Shown here piece after piece: positions 1-8,520 of a stretch of 64,000 nt of DNA. The stretch comes from an uncultured Bacteroidales bacterium (GTDB taxonomy: Bacteria; Bacteroidota; Bacteroidia; Bacteroidales; Paludibacteraceae): positions 1-64,000 of the forward strand of contig CACZCR010000005.1 in the NCBI GenBank assembly GCA_902779705.1. The letters run 5' to 3'. Position 1 is the stretch's first letter, and each line of letters starts with the position of its first letter. A program made the position numbers and the translations under genes. Under the pieces are notes generated by a model. It saw nothing but the letters and a program-made list of their open reading frames with translations. It was not told the DNA's origin and searched no databases.

Positions 1-97
1 TAAAGCATTCCAAAGCAACCCGTTGACTTCGGTCACTTGGCTGCCGGCGAATTGCTCTGTTAGTACGGGAGAAGATGCACCGTTCTATAGCACGAGT
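1..97 (+). repeat. 97-bp exact direct repeat, copy 1
   Basis: Bases 1-97 are identical to 490-586, an offset of 489 bp or exactly 163 codons. After position 97 this copy continues in frame into further LRR repeats. The left end of the repeat may extend beyond the window. Confidence 0.95.
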
Positions 98-613
98 TCC
101 CAGATCACGAAGTTTACGTTTGGCGATCAGGTTGAGACAGTACCTTCGTATATATGCCATAAGATGAGTCTGTTGGATACGATCGTGCTGCCGCCTTCGG
201 TGAAGTCCTTAGGGCAATATGCGTTTGCGTTTTGTACGAATCTGAAATCGATCAACTTGCCGGCAACGCAAAAAACCTTGCCGGTTAGTTTCTTCGAAGG
301 TTGTACGGCATTGGAGTCGATCGAACTGCCTGCGACCTTGACGACCATCAGTACAGACGCTTTTTACGGCTGTACATCGTTGAAGGAAATCAAGCTGCAT
401 GAAGGTATCGAGACCATTTATCAGCGGGCGTTCTTTAACTGCAAACTGACAGAAATCACGATCCCGAGTACAGTGAGCTCTTTAGGCGCTAAAGCATTCC
501 AAAGCAACCCGTTGACTTCGGTCACTTGGCTGCCGGCGAATTGCTCTGTTAGTACGGGAGAAGATGCACCGTTCTATAGCACGAGTAGAACATCGTGTTG
601 CCCGAAAAACTGA
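2..613 (+). CDS. BspA-like leucine-rich-repeat surface protein, fragment (N-terminus outside window)
   Basis: The reading frame is open from the window edge. It encodes about eight LRR_5/BspA-type repeats of roughly 23 residues, with the recurring pattern LxxIxLPxxLxxIxxxAFxxC (for example KSLGQYAFAFCTN and TTISTDAFYGCTS). BspA-type repeats occur in secreted adhesins of Bacteroidales and protists. The last sensible residues are a copy of an earlier segment (PLTSVTWLPANC). The frame then leaves the LRR pattern at 587 and stops at 611-613. The LRR pattern resumes immediately in another frame, so this and the next entry are one gene broken by a frame change. The break falls exactly where a 97-bp duplication ends, so either a real recombination event or an assembly join is possible. 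Confidence 0.8.
   Translation, partial: KAFQSNPLTSVTWLPANCSVSTGEDAPFYSTSSQITKFTFGDQVETVPSYICHKMSLLDTIVLPPSVKSLGQYAFAFCTNLKSINLPATQKTLPVSFFEGCTALESIELPATLTTISTDAFYGCTSLKEIKLHEGIETIYQRAFFNCKLTEITIPSTVSSLGAKAFQSNPLTSVTWLPANCSVSTGEDAPFYSTSRTSCCPKN
490..586 (+). repeat. 97-bp exact direct repeat, copy 2 (ends at the frame break)
   Basis: Second identical copy. It ends at 586, and the LRR reading frame changes in the next few bases. Perfect identity over 97 bp with abrupt divergence fits a recent duplication or gene conversion, or a mis-join by an assembler inside a repeat. Confidence 0.95.
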
Positions 614-1347
614 CGACCATCGGTCAGTACGCTTTTAACGGCTGTTCTTTGCTCAATGACGTAGTGATACCGGCATCGGTGACGAGTATTGGTACCTACG
701 CGTTTGCGTTCTGTACGTCTATCAAGCACTTTGAATTCCCGAAAGGTATCAAGACGCTGGCTACCAGTGTGCTGGAGGGGTCTACGGCTTTGGAGGAGGT
801 ACTCATTCCTTCGACCGTGACGAACATTAACCAGGATGCGTTCTATAACTGCTCCAAGTTGATGGCGATTCGTAACTATGCCATCACGCCGCAGTCTATC
901 CCTGCTCGGGCGTTGTATAATGTCAATAAATCGACCTGTATCCTCTACGTGCCGATGGATTATATCAATCTGTATCAGACTGCAGATGTATGGAAAGAGT
1001 TCTACAATATTATCGGTGTTGCCACGGATCTGCAGTTTGAGGATCAGACCGTTCAAGTCAGTTATCTCAAGGCGGATAGCACGCTTCATTACATGGAGGC
1101 ACAGACATGGGCGGTGCCGCATGAACCGTATTTTGAGGACTTTACCTTCATCGGCTGGCGTGTGTTGCCGAGTATGTTGAGCGACGGCATTGTGCTGCAA
1201 GCCGTCTATGATGGCAACCCAGGAACGGATGCACCGGCTGTGTATGTCAATCCGGACAACCCAACGCAAAAACTCATTCGCGAAGGAAACGTCTATATCC
1301 TGAGCGATGACAAGATATATACTATTCATGGACAACGAGTCAAATAA
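589..1347 (+). CDS. BspA-like LRR protein, C-terminal fragment with short conserved tail
   Basis: This continues the LRR protein in a different frame from the upstream part. An in-frame TAG lies at 586-588, so I give the open part from 589; no start codon is claimed. It holds three to four more LRR_5 repeats (TTIGQYAFNGC, TSIGTYAFAFC, TNINQDAFYNC), then a non-repeat region and a C-terminal tail, KLIREGNVYILSDDKIYTIHGQRVK spread over the last 25 residues. That tail strongly resembles the end of the pectate-lyase-like protein at 24193-25875. The tail is not the usual T9SS type A domain, but its place suggests a sorting or anchoring role. Guanine deaminase follows after 9 bp on the same strand. 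Confidence 0.75.
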   Translation, partial: NIVLPEKLTTIGQYAFNGCSLLNDVVIPASVTSIGTYAFAFCTSIKHFEFPKGIKTLATSVLEGSTALEEVLIPSTVTNINQDAFYNCSKLMAIRNYAITPQSIPARALYNVNKSTCILYVPMDYINLYQTADVWKEFYNIIGVATDLQFEDQTVQVSYLKADSTLHYMEAQTWAVPHEPYFEDFTFIGWRVLPSMLSDGIVLQAVYDGNPGTDAPAVYVNPDNPTQKLIREGNVYILSDDKIYTIHGQRVK

Positions 1348-1356
1348 GAAACGATC

Positions 1357-2634
1357 ATGAAAATCTATAAAGCGAATATCATCCATACGCCCACACCGGG
1401 GAAGCTGGAGATCATCCCGCACGGCTATATCGTCGTCAAATCGAACGGCTTGGTAGAAGGCATCTATCGTGAGTTGCCGGAGAACATGGACTGGCGTCGT
1501 CAGGTGATGGACTTTGGCGACAAACTGCTGATCCCTGCTTTCAACGACTTGCATGTGCATGCGCCACAGTATCGTAATATGGGTCTGGCACTCGATCTGG
1601 AGTTGTTGCCGTGGCTCAACACCTACACCTTCCCCGAGGAGACCAAGTATGCCGATCCGGAGTATGCGCGTCGTCTATACCGTCGTTTTGTGCATGAATT
1701 GTGGATGCAGGGTACGATGCGTAGCGCTGTGTTTGCCACTATCCATCCTGAAGCCACCCGTATCCTTGCCGACCTGTTCATCCAAGCAGGGATGGGAGCA
1801 ATGATCGGACTGGTAGGCATGAACCGTAACAGCCCCGATACGCTGCAGAACACGACTGATGAAGTGATGGATGGTATGCGGATGTTGAAAGCCCATCTGG
1901 ATGAGCATGGTGAAGGACGCGTGATGCCTATCATCACACCGCGATTCGTGCCTTCGTGTTCAGATCAGATGCTCACCGCCCTCGGCCAGTATGCCAAAGA
2001 GACCGGACTGCCTGTGCAGTCACACTTGTCAGAGAACCGCTCGGAGATCAGTTGGGTCAAGGAACTAGAACCCGATACCACCTGCTACGGCGATGCGTAT
2101 AACAAATATGGCCTGTTCGGCCAGACGCCTACGCTGATGGCCCACTGCTGCTATACGGATGGCGAGGAGATGGAACTGATGCGCAAGAACGGTGTCTATG
2201 TCGTCCACTGTCCGATGTCTAACAGCAACCTATCATCGGGTATGGCACCGATTCGTAAGTTCCTCAACGCCGGTATTAACGTGGCTCTCGGAACAGATGT
2301 ATCGGCTGGACACCATATGTCGATGTTGCGCGTGATGCAGTATGCTATCCAGGTCAGCAAACTCAACTACGCTCAGACCAAAGGCGAGATGCCGTTCCTG
2401 AGCCTGAGCGAGGTGTTCTATCTGGCTACCAAAGGTGGAGGATCGTTCTTTGGCAAAGTAGGATCGTTTGAGCCTGGCTATGAGTTTGATGCCCTGATGG
2501 TAGATGACACATACCTCAACTACGACCACTATACGCTCGAGCAGCGTCTTGAGCGCTATATCTATCTCGGTGATGACCGCGATATCAAACGCCGTTTCTG
2601 CCGTGGAGTAGAGTTGACAGAGCCCGTGATGTGA
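1357..2634 (+). CDS. guaD: Guanine deaminase (amidohydrolase)
   Basis: Cytosolic zinc hydrolase that converts guanine to xanthine and ammonia in purine salvage and catabolism. The 425-residue protein has the amidohydrolase HxH metal motif at H66/H68 within DLHVHAPQY; the HAPQ extension is characteristic of guanine deaminases. It also has QSHLSEN (later metal or substrate His), an MAHCCYTDGEE segment, and the conserved ALGTDVSAG with the catalytic Asp. Length is normal for the family. The ATG start at 1357 follows the LRR stop by 9 bp. It heads a run of co-directional genes with only a few bases between them, so they may be co-transcribed. A related amidohydrolase such as a chlorohydrolase is less likely given the HAPQY motif. 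Confidence 0.9.
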   Translation: MKIYKANIIHTPTPGKLEIIPHGYIVVKSNGLVEGIYRELPENMDWRRQVMDFGDKLLIPAFNDLHVHAPQYRNMGLALDLELLPWLNTYTFPEETKYADPEYARRLYRRFVHELWMQGTMRSAVFATIHPEATRILADLFIQAGMGAMIGLVGMNRNSPDTLQNTTDEVMDGMRMLKAHLDEHGEGRVMPIITPRFVPSCSDQMLTALGQYAKETGLPVQSHLSENRSEISWVKELEPDTTCYGDAYNKYGLFGQTPTLMAHCCYTDGEEMELMRKNGVYVVHCPMSNSNLSSGMAPIRKFLNAGINVALGTDVSAGHHMSMLRVMQYAIQVSKLNYAQTKGEMPFLSLSEVFYLATKGGGSFFGKVGSFEPGYEFDALMVDDTYLNYDHYTLEQRLERYIYLGDDRDIKRRFCRGVELTEPVM

Positions 2635-2638
2635 AATG

Positions 2639-2665
2639 ATTGACGATTAGAACATTGACGATTAG
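2639..2665 (+). repeat. Short direct repeat at the lipoate ligase start
   Basis: ATTGACGATTAG occurs at 2639-2650 and again at 2654-2665. It spans the gap after guaD and the first codons of the next gene, which makes the true start codon of that gene uncertain. Confidence 0.8.
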
Positions 2666-3275
2666 ACGATTTGAAGAAGGTCTTTCTTTGGCTCAGTATC
2701 TGCAGATAGAGCAGGATATGGTCAAAGATATTCAAGAGCCAACGCTCTTCACATGGATTGTGTCACCAACGGTGATCTACGGACGGCATCAGTCGGCTGA
2801 GGTGGAGGTCAACGAGACCTATTGTACAGAGCACGGCATAGCGGTGGTGCAGCGCAAGAGTGGGGGAGGATGCGTCTATGCGGACCAAGGCAACCTGATG
2901 ATCTCGTTTGTCACCCCGTCCACGCATAGTGAGCAGGTCTTTACGGACTTTCTGGCTCTTGTAGCCAAGGCGCTCCAGTCCAGAGGGCTGCCGGCGGTGA
3001 CAACCGACCATAACGACATACTCGTCAACGGTCGCAAAGTGTCCGGATGGGCATGTTTCACCGGACCAACCGGCACAATCGTTCATGGCACGATGCTCTA
3101 TGACGTCAACCTCGATGCACTACAGCAGGCTATCACCCCTACGCGTGAGAAACTCAGTAAGCACGGTGTCGCTTCCGTCAGACAACGGGTAGCTAACCTA
3201 AGACAACTCACCAACGAGTTTGAAGATATCCACGCCCTGCGTGCATATATAGAAAGAGAATTAAACAAAAAATAG
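2640..3275 (+). CDS. Lipoate-protein ligase family protein
   Basis: Member of the biotin/lipoate ligase catalytic domain family, which attaches lipoate to E2 subunits or GcvH. The motif RKSGGGCVYAD (about residues 63-73) matches the RRxSGGGxVYHD signature of LplA. It is followed by NDILVNGRKVSGWA, which holds the catalytic Lys region. At 211 residues it contains only the catalytic domain and lacks the LplA C-terminal accessory domain. The only in-frame starts near the N-terminus are TTG codons at 2640 and 2655, both inside a short direct repeat; 2655 would remove five residues and leave the domain intact. The ATG at 2636 is in another frame and stops at once. Octanoyltransferase activity (LipM type) cannot be excluded. 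Confidence 0.8.
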   Translation: MTIRTLTIRRFEEGLSLAQYLQIEQDMVKDIQEPTLFTWIVSPTVIYGRHQSAEVEVNETYCTEHGIAVVQRKSGGGCVYADQGNLMISFVTPSTHSEQVFTDFLALVAKALQSRGLPAVTTDHNDILVNGRKVSGWACFTGPTGTIVHGTMLYDVNLDALQQAITPTREKLSKHGVASVRQRVANLRQLTNEFEDIHALRAYIERELNKK

Positions 3276-3278
3276 TAT

Positions 3279-4469
3279 ATGGAAATTAGTTTACGGGCGC
3301 AGAACATGCCCCAGTCACCTATTCGCAAACTTGCCAAGTATGCCGATGAAGCCAAACTGTCAGGCGTACATGTGTATCATCTTAATATCGGTCAGCCCGA
3401 TATCAAGACGCCGCCGCAGGCTTTGGATGCTGTCAAGAACTTTAAGCAGGATATCTTGTCCTACTCGCCCTCTCAAGGACTTAAGTCCTTGCGTACGAAG
3501 ATGGTGAGTTATTATGCCGATTACGGCATCGACCTCTCACCGGACGAGATCATCATCACTGCCGGCGGTTCGGAGGCGATCATGTTTGCGTATATGTCTT
3601 GTCTGAACCCTGGCGACGAGATCATTGTGACCGATCCGAGTTATGCCAACTATATGGCTTTTGCTATCTCTTGCGGCGCGGTGGTCAAATCGGTGAAGAC
3701 AGACATCAAGAACGGCTTTAAGTTGCCGCCTGTGGAGGAGTTTGAGCGCCAGATAACGCCTAAGACGCGGGCTATCCTTATATGTAACCCCAATAACCCG
3801 ACCGGGTACCTGTATACCAAGCAAGAGATGCGCCGCATCCGTGATCTGGTCAAGAAATATAATCTCTACCTGATCTCCGATGAGGTATATCGCGAGTTTA
3901 TCTATACCAAGTCGCCGTATATATCCGCTTGCCACCTCGAAGGCATCGAGGAGAACGTGATCCTGGTGGATAGCGTATCCAAACGATACTCTGAGTGCGG
4001 TATCCGTATTGGTGCGCTCATTACCAAGAACAAAACTGTACGCGAGGCCGTGATGAAGTTCTGTCAGGCGCGTCTGTCGCCACCTTTGTTTGGCCAAGTA
4101 GTGGCTGAGGCTTCGCTCTCTACGCCCGAAGAGTATATGCAGGAGGTGTATGACGAGTATCTGAGTCGCCGTAACTACCTCATCGACCAGTTGAACCAGA
4201 TCCCCGGTGTCTTTGCTCCGGCTCCAACGGGCGCGTTTTATGTGATGGTCGAACTGCCGGTGGATGATGTGGATAAGTTCTGCAAATGGTGTTTGACCGA
4301 TTTCCAATATGAAGGCGCAACGGTGATGATGGCCCCCGGCACCGGATTCTACACCAACCCCGAGGATGGACGCCATCAGGTGCGTATGGCTTATGTGCTC
4401 TGTAAAGAGGATTTGGAGAAAGCGATGATCGTTTTACGTAAAGCTCTGGAGGCCTACAATGCGCAATAA
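3279..4469 (+). CDS. Class I/II aminotransferase, aspartate aminotransferase-like
   Basis: PLP-dependent fold type I aminotransferase of 396 residues. Visible motifs are the N-terminal NIGQPDI, the NPNNPTG motif at 170-176, the PLP-pyridine Asp in SDEVY (D201), the Schiff-base Lys at K235 in DSVSKRYSECGIRIG, and a C-terminal HQVRMAY with the substrate-carboxylate Arg. SKRYS in place of the usual SKxxxxxGxR spacing is a common variant of this subfamily. The exact amino-acid substrate cannot be read from sequence; aspartate or aromatic substrates are most likely. It starts 3 bp after the lipoate ligase and overlaps the next gene by 11 bp, so it probably belongs to the same transcript. Confidence 0.9.
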   Translation: MEISLRAQNMPQSPIRKLAKYADEAKLSGVHVYHLNIGQPDIKTPPQALDAVKNFKQDILSYSPSQGLKSLRTKMVSYYADYGIDLSPDEIIITAGGSEAIMFAYMSCLNPGDEIIVTDPSYANYMAFAISCGAVVKSVKTDIKNGFKLPPVEEFERQITPKTRAILICNPNNPTGYLYTKQEMRRIRDLVKKYNLYLISDEVYREFIYTKSPYISACHLEGIEENVILVDSVSKRYSECGIRIGALITKNKTVREAVMKFCQARLSPPLFGQVVAEASLSTPEEYMQEVYDEYLSRRNYLIDQLNQIPGVFAPAPTGAFYVMVELPVDDVDKFCKWCLTDFQYEGATVMMAPGTGFYTNPEDGRHQVRMAYVLCKEDLEKAMIVLRKALEAYNAQ

Positions 4470-6462
4470 ACTGCTGATATTATGCACGATACTGCTCTGT
4501 ATATCGTGCGCTAAGAAATCGTCTATGGAGACCCGTCATTATCAATCACGCGGTGTAGAGCAGGCTGCTGCTCTGTGGACCGAACAGGATGGTACGCAGG
4601 AGGAGTTCGATGCTTTTGTTGAGGAGCATCTATGCAAGACCGATAGCGAACGTGTAGCCCTATATAAGTCGTTGAGCCGCATTCTGGAGAACTGCTATCA
4701 GTCGGCTGATATGCTGACTGTCGAGCTGTTGCGTCCTACCCAGTTGACCAATGCCTCTGAACCGCTCGAACCCGACTGGATCATGTCGGGCTATAGTCCT
4801 TTGGCGCATTTCTCGGATGATATGTTTTCCAACAAGCTGGCTTTTGTCACCATCATCAACTTTCCGCATTATACGCTGGAAGAGAAGAACACCCTGGGCA
4901 AGAAATGGACCCGCCAAGAGTGGGGTATGGCACGCTTGGGTGATGTATTCACCACACGTGTGCCGGCCGAGGTCAATGCCAGCATAGCACAAGCGTTCGC
5001 TAATGCCGAGAACTATATCGCCGGCTACAATATCTATATGGGTAGTTTGCGTACCGAAGACGGACGCCAACTTTGGCCGAATGACAAGGTGCTGCTTAGC
5101 CACTGGAACTTGCGTGACGAACTCAAAGCGCTCTATGCCGATACCGCCCAAGGACAAGTCAAGCAGGAGATGATCTATCAAGTCATGCAACGTATCGTCC
5201 GCCAGCAGATACCTAAGGAGGCTATCAACAGCGGTGACTACACGTGGCAGCCGTATAGCAACACGCTTCAGGACAAAGACGGCAACACCCGGTCGTCTGA
5301 AGCCGAGCCCTATACCCGTTACGAGCGGATCATGGACTGTGCACATGCGCTGATGACCGAAGACCCATACTGCCCGACAGCTCCTACGGCTATCATTCGC
5401 AATTTTGATCAGGGCGTAGAGATCACGGCCGACGAACTGGACAGCCTGTTCCGCGCGTTGGTGGGCTCGGAGCAGGTGAAAACAGTAGCTTCTGTCATCC
5501 GTCAGCGTCTGGGACGCGATCTGCGCCCGTATGACATCTGGTACGACGGCTTCAAGGCACGTGCTTCGCTCAACGAGGATGCTTTGACCGAACAGACACG
5601 TCAGCTCTATCCTGATGCCGATGCTTTTGCGGCAGATATGCCTCGTCTGTTGGAGCGAATGGGCTTCACAGCTTCCGATGCCAAGGATATAGCGTCGCAT
5701 ATAGTCGTTGAACCGGCACGTGGATCCGGACACGCTTGGCCTTGTCTGGGACGGCAAGAATCGGCACGTCTGCGTACGCGTATAGCCGACACCGGTATGG
5801 ATTATAAAGGGTATAACATCGCCGTGCATGAATTTGGCCATACGGTGGAAGAAGTACTTGATATGTACTATATCGACCACTACATGCTGTCCGGTGTGCC
5901 CAATACAGCCTATACCGAAGCGAGCGCTTTCCTCTGGCAACAACGCGATCTGCAACTGTTGCCTCAAGCAGCGGAGAGCGGTGAGCGGTTAGCGGTTAGT
6001 GGCGACGAAGTCCTCGACCAGTTCTGGTCGATGTATGAGATCATGGGTGTCAGCCTGGTGGATATGGCGATGTGGCGTTGGATATACGAGCATCCCAAGG
6101 CTTCTGCCAAAGAGCTCTGCGAGGCAACGATCTCGATCGCTCAACAGGTGTGGAACACCTACTACGAACCCGTCTTAGGCGAGCACGACTGTGTTCTGCT
6201 GGCTATCTATAGCCATATGGTCAATTCGCCGATGTATCTGCCTAACTATCCGTTGGGCCATATTGTGCAATACCAGCTCGAAGAGCACCTTGCGCAGTTT
6301 ACCACTCCGCGTGCTTTTGCCGATGAGTATGCGCGTATATATCGTTTGGGCCGCTTGACACCAAAAGAATGGATGGTGCAGGCTGTAGGCCAAACACCAT
6401 CCATCACTCCTATCTTGAATGCGGTAGATCGGGTTACATCATCCCGCCCATCCCAGGATTAG
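4459..6462 (+). CDS. Lipoprotein zinc metallopeptidase (HEFGH, gluzincin-like)
   Basis: This 667-residue protein has a lipoprotein signal (lipobox ending at C17 in LCISCAKK), so it is probably membrane-anchored on the periplasmic or surface side. It carries a zincin HExxH motif, HEFGH, at 457-461, and a possible third ligand at E487 (TEASAF) about 26 residues later, which is the gluzincin arrangement. The N-terminal 350 residues match no family I can name. Dipeptidyl-peptidase III would need HExxxH, which is absent. An in-frame tandem heptamer at 5971-6005 encodes residues 505-516, probably a loop. The gene starts inside the aminotransferase gene, and its last 29 bp overlap the end of groL on the opposite strand. 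Confidence 0.7.
   Translation: MRNKLLILCTILLCISCAKKSSMETRHYQSRGVEQAAALWTEQDGTQEEFDAFVEEHLCKTDSERVALYKSLSRILENCYQSADMLTVELLRPTQLTNASEPLEPDWIMSGYSPLAHFSDDMFSNKLAFVTIINFPHYTLEEKNTLGKKWTRQEWGMARLGDVFTTRVPAEVNASIAQAFANAENYIAGYNIYMGSLRTEDGRQLWPNDKVLLSHWNLRDELKALYADTAQGQVKQEMIYQVMQRIVRQQIPKEAINSGDYTWQPYSNTLQDKDGNTRSSEAEPYTRYERIMDCAHALMTEDPYCPTAPTAIIRNFDQGVEITADELDSLFRALVGSEQVKTVASVIRQRLGRDLRPYDIWYDGFKARASLNEDALTEQTRQLYPDADAFAADMPRLLERMGFTASDAKDIASHIVVEPARGSGHAWPCLGRQESARLRTRIADTGMDYKGYNIAVHEFGHTVEEVLDMYYIDHYMLSGVPNTAYTEASAFLWQQRDLQLLPQAAESGERLAVSGDEVLDQFWSMYEIMGVSLVDMAMWRWIYEHPKASAKELCEATISIAQQVWNTYYEPVLGEHDCVLLAIYSHMVNSPMYLPNYPLGHIVQYQLEEHLAQFTTPRAFADEYARIYRLGRLTPKEWMVQAVGQTPSITPILNAVDRVTSSRPSQD
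5971..6005 (+). repeat. Tandem 7-bp repeat inside a coding sequence
   Basis: Five consecutive heptamers: GCGGAGA, GCGGTGA, GCGGTTA, GCGGTTA, GTGGCGA. They lie in frame in the metallopeptidase gene, about 45 residues after the zinc motif. The same GCGGTTA-type motif occurs in the intergenic spacer at 20096 and in the rluA insertion. Confidence 0.9.
6361..6404 (-). terminator. Probable groL terminator inside the convergent gene
   Basis: A perfect 10-bp stem (6369-6378 with 6395-6404, loop of 16) is followed on the minus strand by TCTTTTGG. It lies about 30 bp past the groL stop, within the coding sequence of the metallopeptidase. Confidence 0.5.
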
Positions 6463-8062
6463 GCATTGCCGGAGCCGGATGCTCCTCCGGCTTGTCAACG
6501 ATAACGCACTCTGTCGTCAGGAACATCCCTGCGATGGAGGCTGCGTTCTCGAGGGCTACGCGGGTCACCTTAGCAGGATCTACTACGCCGGCTGCAAACA
6601 GCGGCTCATAGACATCTGTGCGTGCGTTGTAGCCGAAGTCGCCTTCGCCTGCGCGCACCTTATCTACTACCACAGCACCCTCTTTGCCTGCATTAGCCAC
6701 GATCTGGCGCAGCGGCTCTTCGATGGCACGGCGGATAATCTCTATACCGGTCTGTTCGTCCTCGTTCTCGCCTTTGAGGCCTTCCAGGGCTTTCTGTGCA
6801 CGGATATACATCACACCGCCACCCGGAACGATACCTTCCTCTACGGCAGCGCGAGTAGCGGACAGAGCGTCATCTACGCGGTCTTTCTTCTCTTTCATCT
6901 CTACCTCTGAAGCAGCTCCTACGTTCAGTTGCGCCACACCGCCTGCTAACTTAGCCAGACGCTCCTGCAGTTTCTCTTTGTCGTAGGACGATTTGGTAGC
7001 CTGCATTTGGGCTTTGATCTGTGCGATGCGGGACGAGATAGCCTCTTTGTCACCGGCACCGTTGACGATCGTGGTGTTCTCTTTGGATACGTTGATCGAC
7101 TCTGCCGTACCCAACATCTCCAACGTAGCTTGATCCAGTTTGATACCTTTCTCCTCCGAGATCACGGTGCCACCGGTCAGGATGGCGATGTCCTCCAACA
7201 TCTCTTTGCGACGATCACCAAAGCCCGGGGCCTTGACAGCGCAGATCTTGAGCTGTGCACGCAGACGGTTGACTACCAATGTGGTCAGTGCCTCGCTGTC
7301 TACATCCTCTGCGATGATCAACAGCGGACGACCGCTCTGTACAGCCGGCTCCAATACCGGCAGCAACTCTTTGAGGTTAGATATCTTCTTGTCGTGGATC
7401 AGGATATAGGGCTTCTCCATCTCTACCTCCATCGTCTCGGTGTTGGTAACGAAATACGGGCTGATATAGCCGCGGTCAAACTGCATACCCTGTACTACAT
7501 CAATAGTGGTGTCCATACCCTTGGCCTCGCCGATAGTGATCACACCGTCTTTGGATACCTTACGCATCGCATCAGCGATCAGGCGACCGATCTCAGCGTC
7601 GTTGTTGGCACTGATAGTAGCCACCTGCTCGATCTTGTCAAAGTCGTTGCCGACTACTACTGACTGCTTCTTGATCTCTTCCACTACGGCAGCAACAGCC
7701 TTGTCGATACCGCGTTTGAGATCCATCGGGTTAGCACCGGCTGTCACGTTCTTCAATCCTACGCCTACGATGGCTTGCGCCAGTACCGTAGCTGTCGTTG
7801 TACCGTCACCGGCTTGGTCACCGGTCTTGGATGCTACCTCTTTAACCAACTGAGCGCCCAGGTTCTCCTGTGCGTCTGCCAACTCGATCTCTTTGGCTAC
7901 TGTCACACCATCTTTGGTGATGTGGGGAGCACCGTACTTCTTGTCGATGATCACATTGCGACCTTTCGGACCAAGCGTCACTTTGACAGCATTAGCCAAC
8001 TGGTCAACGCCTTGCTTTAAAGCCTCGCGGGCTTCTACATTATATGTTATTGTCTTAGCCAT
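6434..8062 (-). CDS. groL: Chaperonin GroEL (60 kDa)
   Basis: 542-residue ATP-dependent chaperonin subunit that forms the double-ring folding chamber with GroES. It begins [18 protein letters not shown]. It has the nucleotide-binding [14 protein letters not shown] segment and the [11 protein letters not shown] segment. It ends in the typical flexible GMGGMM tail. Length and motifs are all normal. The gene lies 53 bp downstream of groES on the same strand, and both follow the Bat operon in the same direction. The last 29 bp overlap the 3' end of the opposing metallopeptidase gene, so no terminator fits between the two stops. Confidence 0.99.
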   Translation of the reverse strand: MAKTITYNVEAREALKQGVDQLANAVKVTLGPKGRNVIIDKKYGAPHITKDGVTVAKEIELADAQENLGAQLVKEVASKTGDQAGDGTTTATVLAQAIVGVGLKNVTAGANPMDLKRGIDKAVAAVVEEIKKQSVVVGNDFDKIEQVATISANNDAEIGRLIADAMRKVSKDGVITIGEAKGMDTTIDVVQGMQFDRGYISPYFVTNTETMEVEMEKPYILIHDKKISNLKELLPVLEPAVQSGRPLLIIAEDVDSEALTTLVVNRLRAQLKICAVKAPGFGDRRKEMLEDIAILTGGTVISEEKGIKLDQATLEMLGTAESINVSKENTTIVNGAGDKEAISSRIAQIKAQMQATKSSYDKEKLQERLAKLAGGVAQLNVGAASEVEMKEKKDRVDDALSATRAAVEEGIVPGGGVMYIRAQKALEGLKGENEDEQTGIEIIRRAIEEPLRQIVANAGKEGAVVVDKVRAGEGDFGYNARTDVYEPLFAAGVVDPAKVTRVALENAASIAGMFLTTECVIVDKPEEHPAPAMPNPGMGGMM

Positions 8063-8065
8063 AAT

Positions 8066-8106
8066 TTTATTTACGATTTAACAATTTACGATTTACAATT
8101 TATTTA
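8066..8106. repeat. AT-rich short repeat between groES and groL
   Basis: The 53-bp gap contains repeated units around AATTTACGATTT. It is one of many low-complexity spacers between co-directional genes in this window. Confidence 0.7.
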
Positions 8107-8115
8107 GCCATTGAG

Positions 8116-8391
8116 TCATTTAAGGATTGCCAGTACATCACTCTGACGCATGATCAGGTACTTCTCGCCGTCCAGTTCCAACTCTGTACCGGCATATTTG
8201 CCATACAGCACTTGGTCTCCGGCTTTGAGCACCATCTCTTCGTCTTTCGTTCCCTGACCTACAGCCAGTACTTCACCACGTAGTGGTTTCTCTTTTGCGC
8301 TATCGGGGATGATAATTCCCGCAACAGTTTTTTCTTCTGCAGCCTGAGGCTTAACCAGCACTCGGTCTGCTAATGGTTGAATCTTGCTCAT
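8116..8391 (-). CDS. groES: Co-chaperonin GroES (10 kDa)
   Basis: 91-residue lid of the GroEL chamber. I start at ATG 8391 ([15 protein letters not shown]), which gives the normal family length; an upstream in-frame start would add 15 residues outside the fold. The mobile loop region ([18 protein letters not shown]) and the ending [14 protein letters not shown] are typical. It is followed by groL after 53 bp. I find no TAnnTTTG promoter in the 129 bp upstream, but a strong palindrome lies at 8493-8511, so expression either depends on an unusual heat-shock promoter or is partly read-through from the Bat operon. Confidence 0.98.
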   Translation of the reverse strand: MSKIQPLADRVLVKPQAAEEKTVAGIIIPDSAKEKPLRGEVLAVGQGTKDEEMVLKAGDQVLYGKYAGTELELDGEKYLIMRQSDVLAILK

Positions 8392-8425
8392 AGTATATTT
8401 TGTTTTAATTGTTAACTTTACCTCT

Positions 8426-8458
8426 AACCCCCTCATCCACTAATCCCCTAATCCGTAG
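8426..8458. repeat. Short tandem repeat upstream of groES
   Basis: Minus strand reads as variants of GGATTAG/GGATTAGT units (rc of CCACTAATCC, CCCTAATCC). Same style as the spacers at 20092, 29298 and 30249. Confidence 0.7.
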
Positions 8459-8479
8459 TTATTATTCTCAAACTCCATG

Positions 8480-8511
8480 CCAAAACAAAACAGTCTGCCA
8501 AAATGGCAGAC
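8480..8511 (-). promoter_or_regulatory. Perfect palindrome between batE and groES (operator or terminator)
   Basis: GTCTGCC (8493-8499), AAAAT, GGCAGAC (8505-8511) form a perfect 7-bp inverted repeat 10 bp past the batE stop and about 100 bp before groES. On the minus strand it is followed by TGTTTTGTTTTGG, so it could be a weak rho-independent terminator for the Bat operon. Alternatively the symmetrical TGCCA-N3-TGGCA core could be a heat-shock regulator site, since no CIRCE element is present. Confidence 0.6.
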
Positions 8512-8520
8512 CGTCATGTC

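Noticed and set aside
4459..6462. Dipeptidyl-peptidase III
   Set aside because: DPP III has HExxxH; this protein has HEFGH (HExxH) and lacks the flanking DPP III motifs.
6434..6462. Misassembly at the groL/peptidase overlap
   Set aside because: Both reading frames end sensibly and similar tight convergent ends occur at 44307-44318.
7007..7663. Long antisense frame in groL
   Set aside because: No start context, no recognisable protein pattern, explained by codon bias of groL.
8480..8511. CIRCE element
   Set aside because: Sequence does not match TTAGCACTC-N9-GAGTGCTAA.
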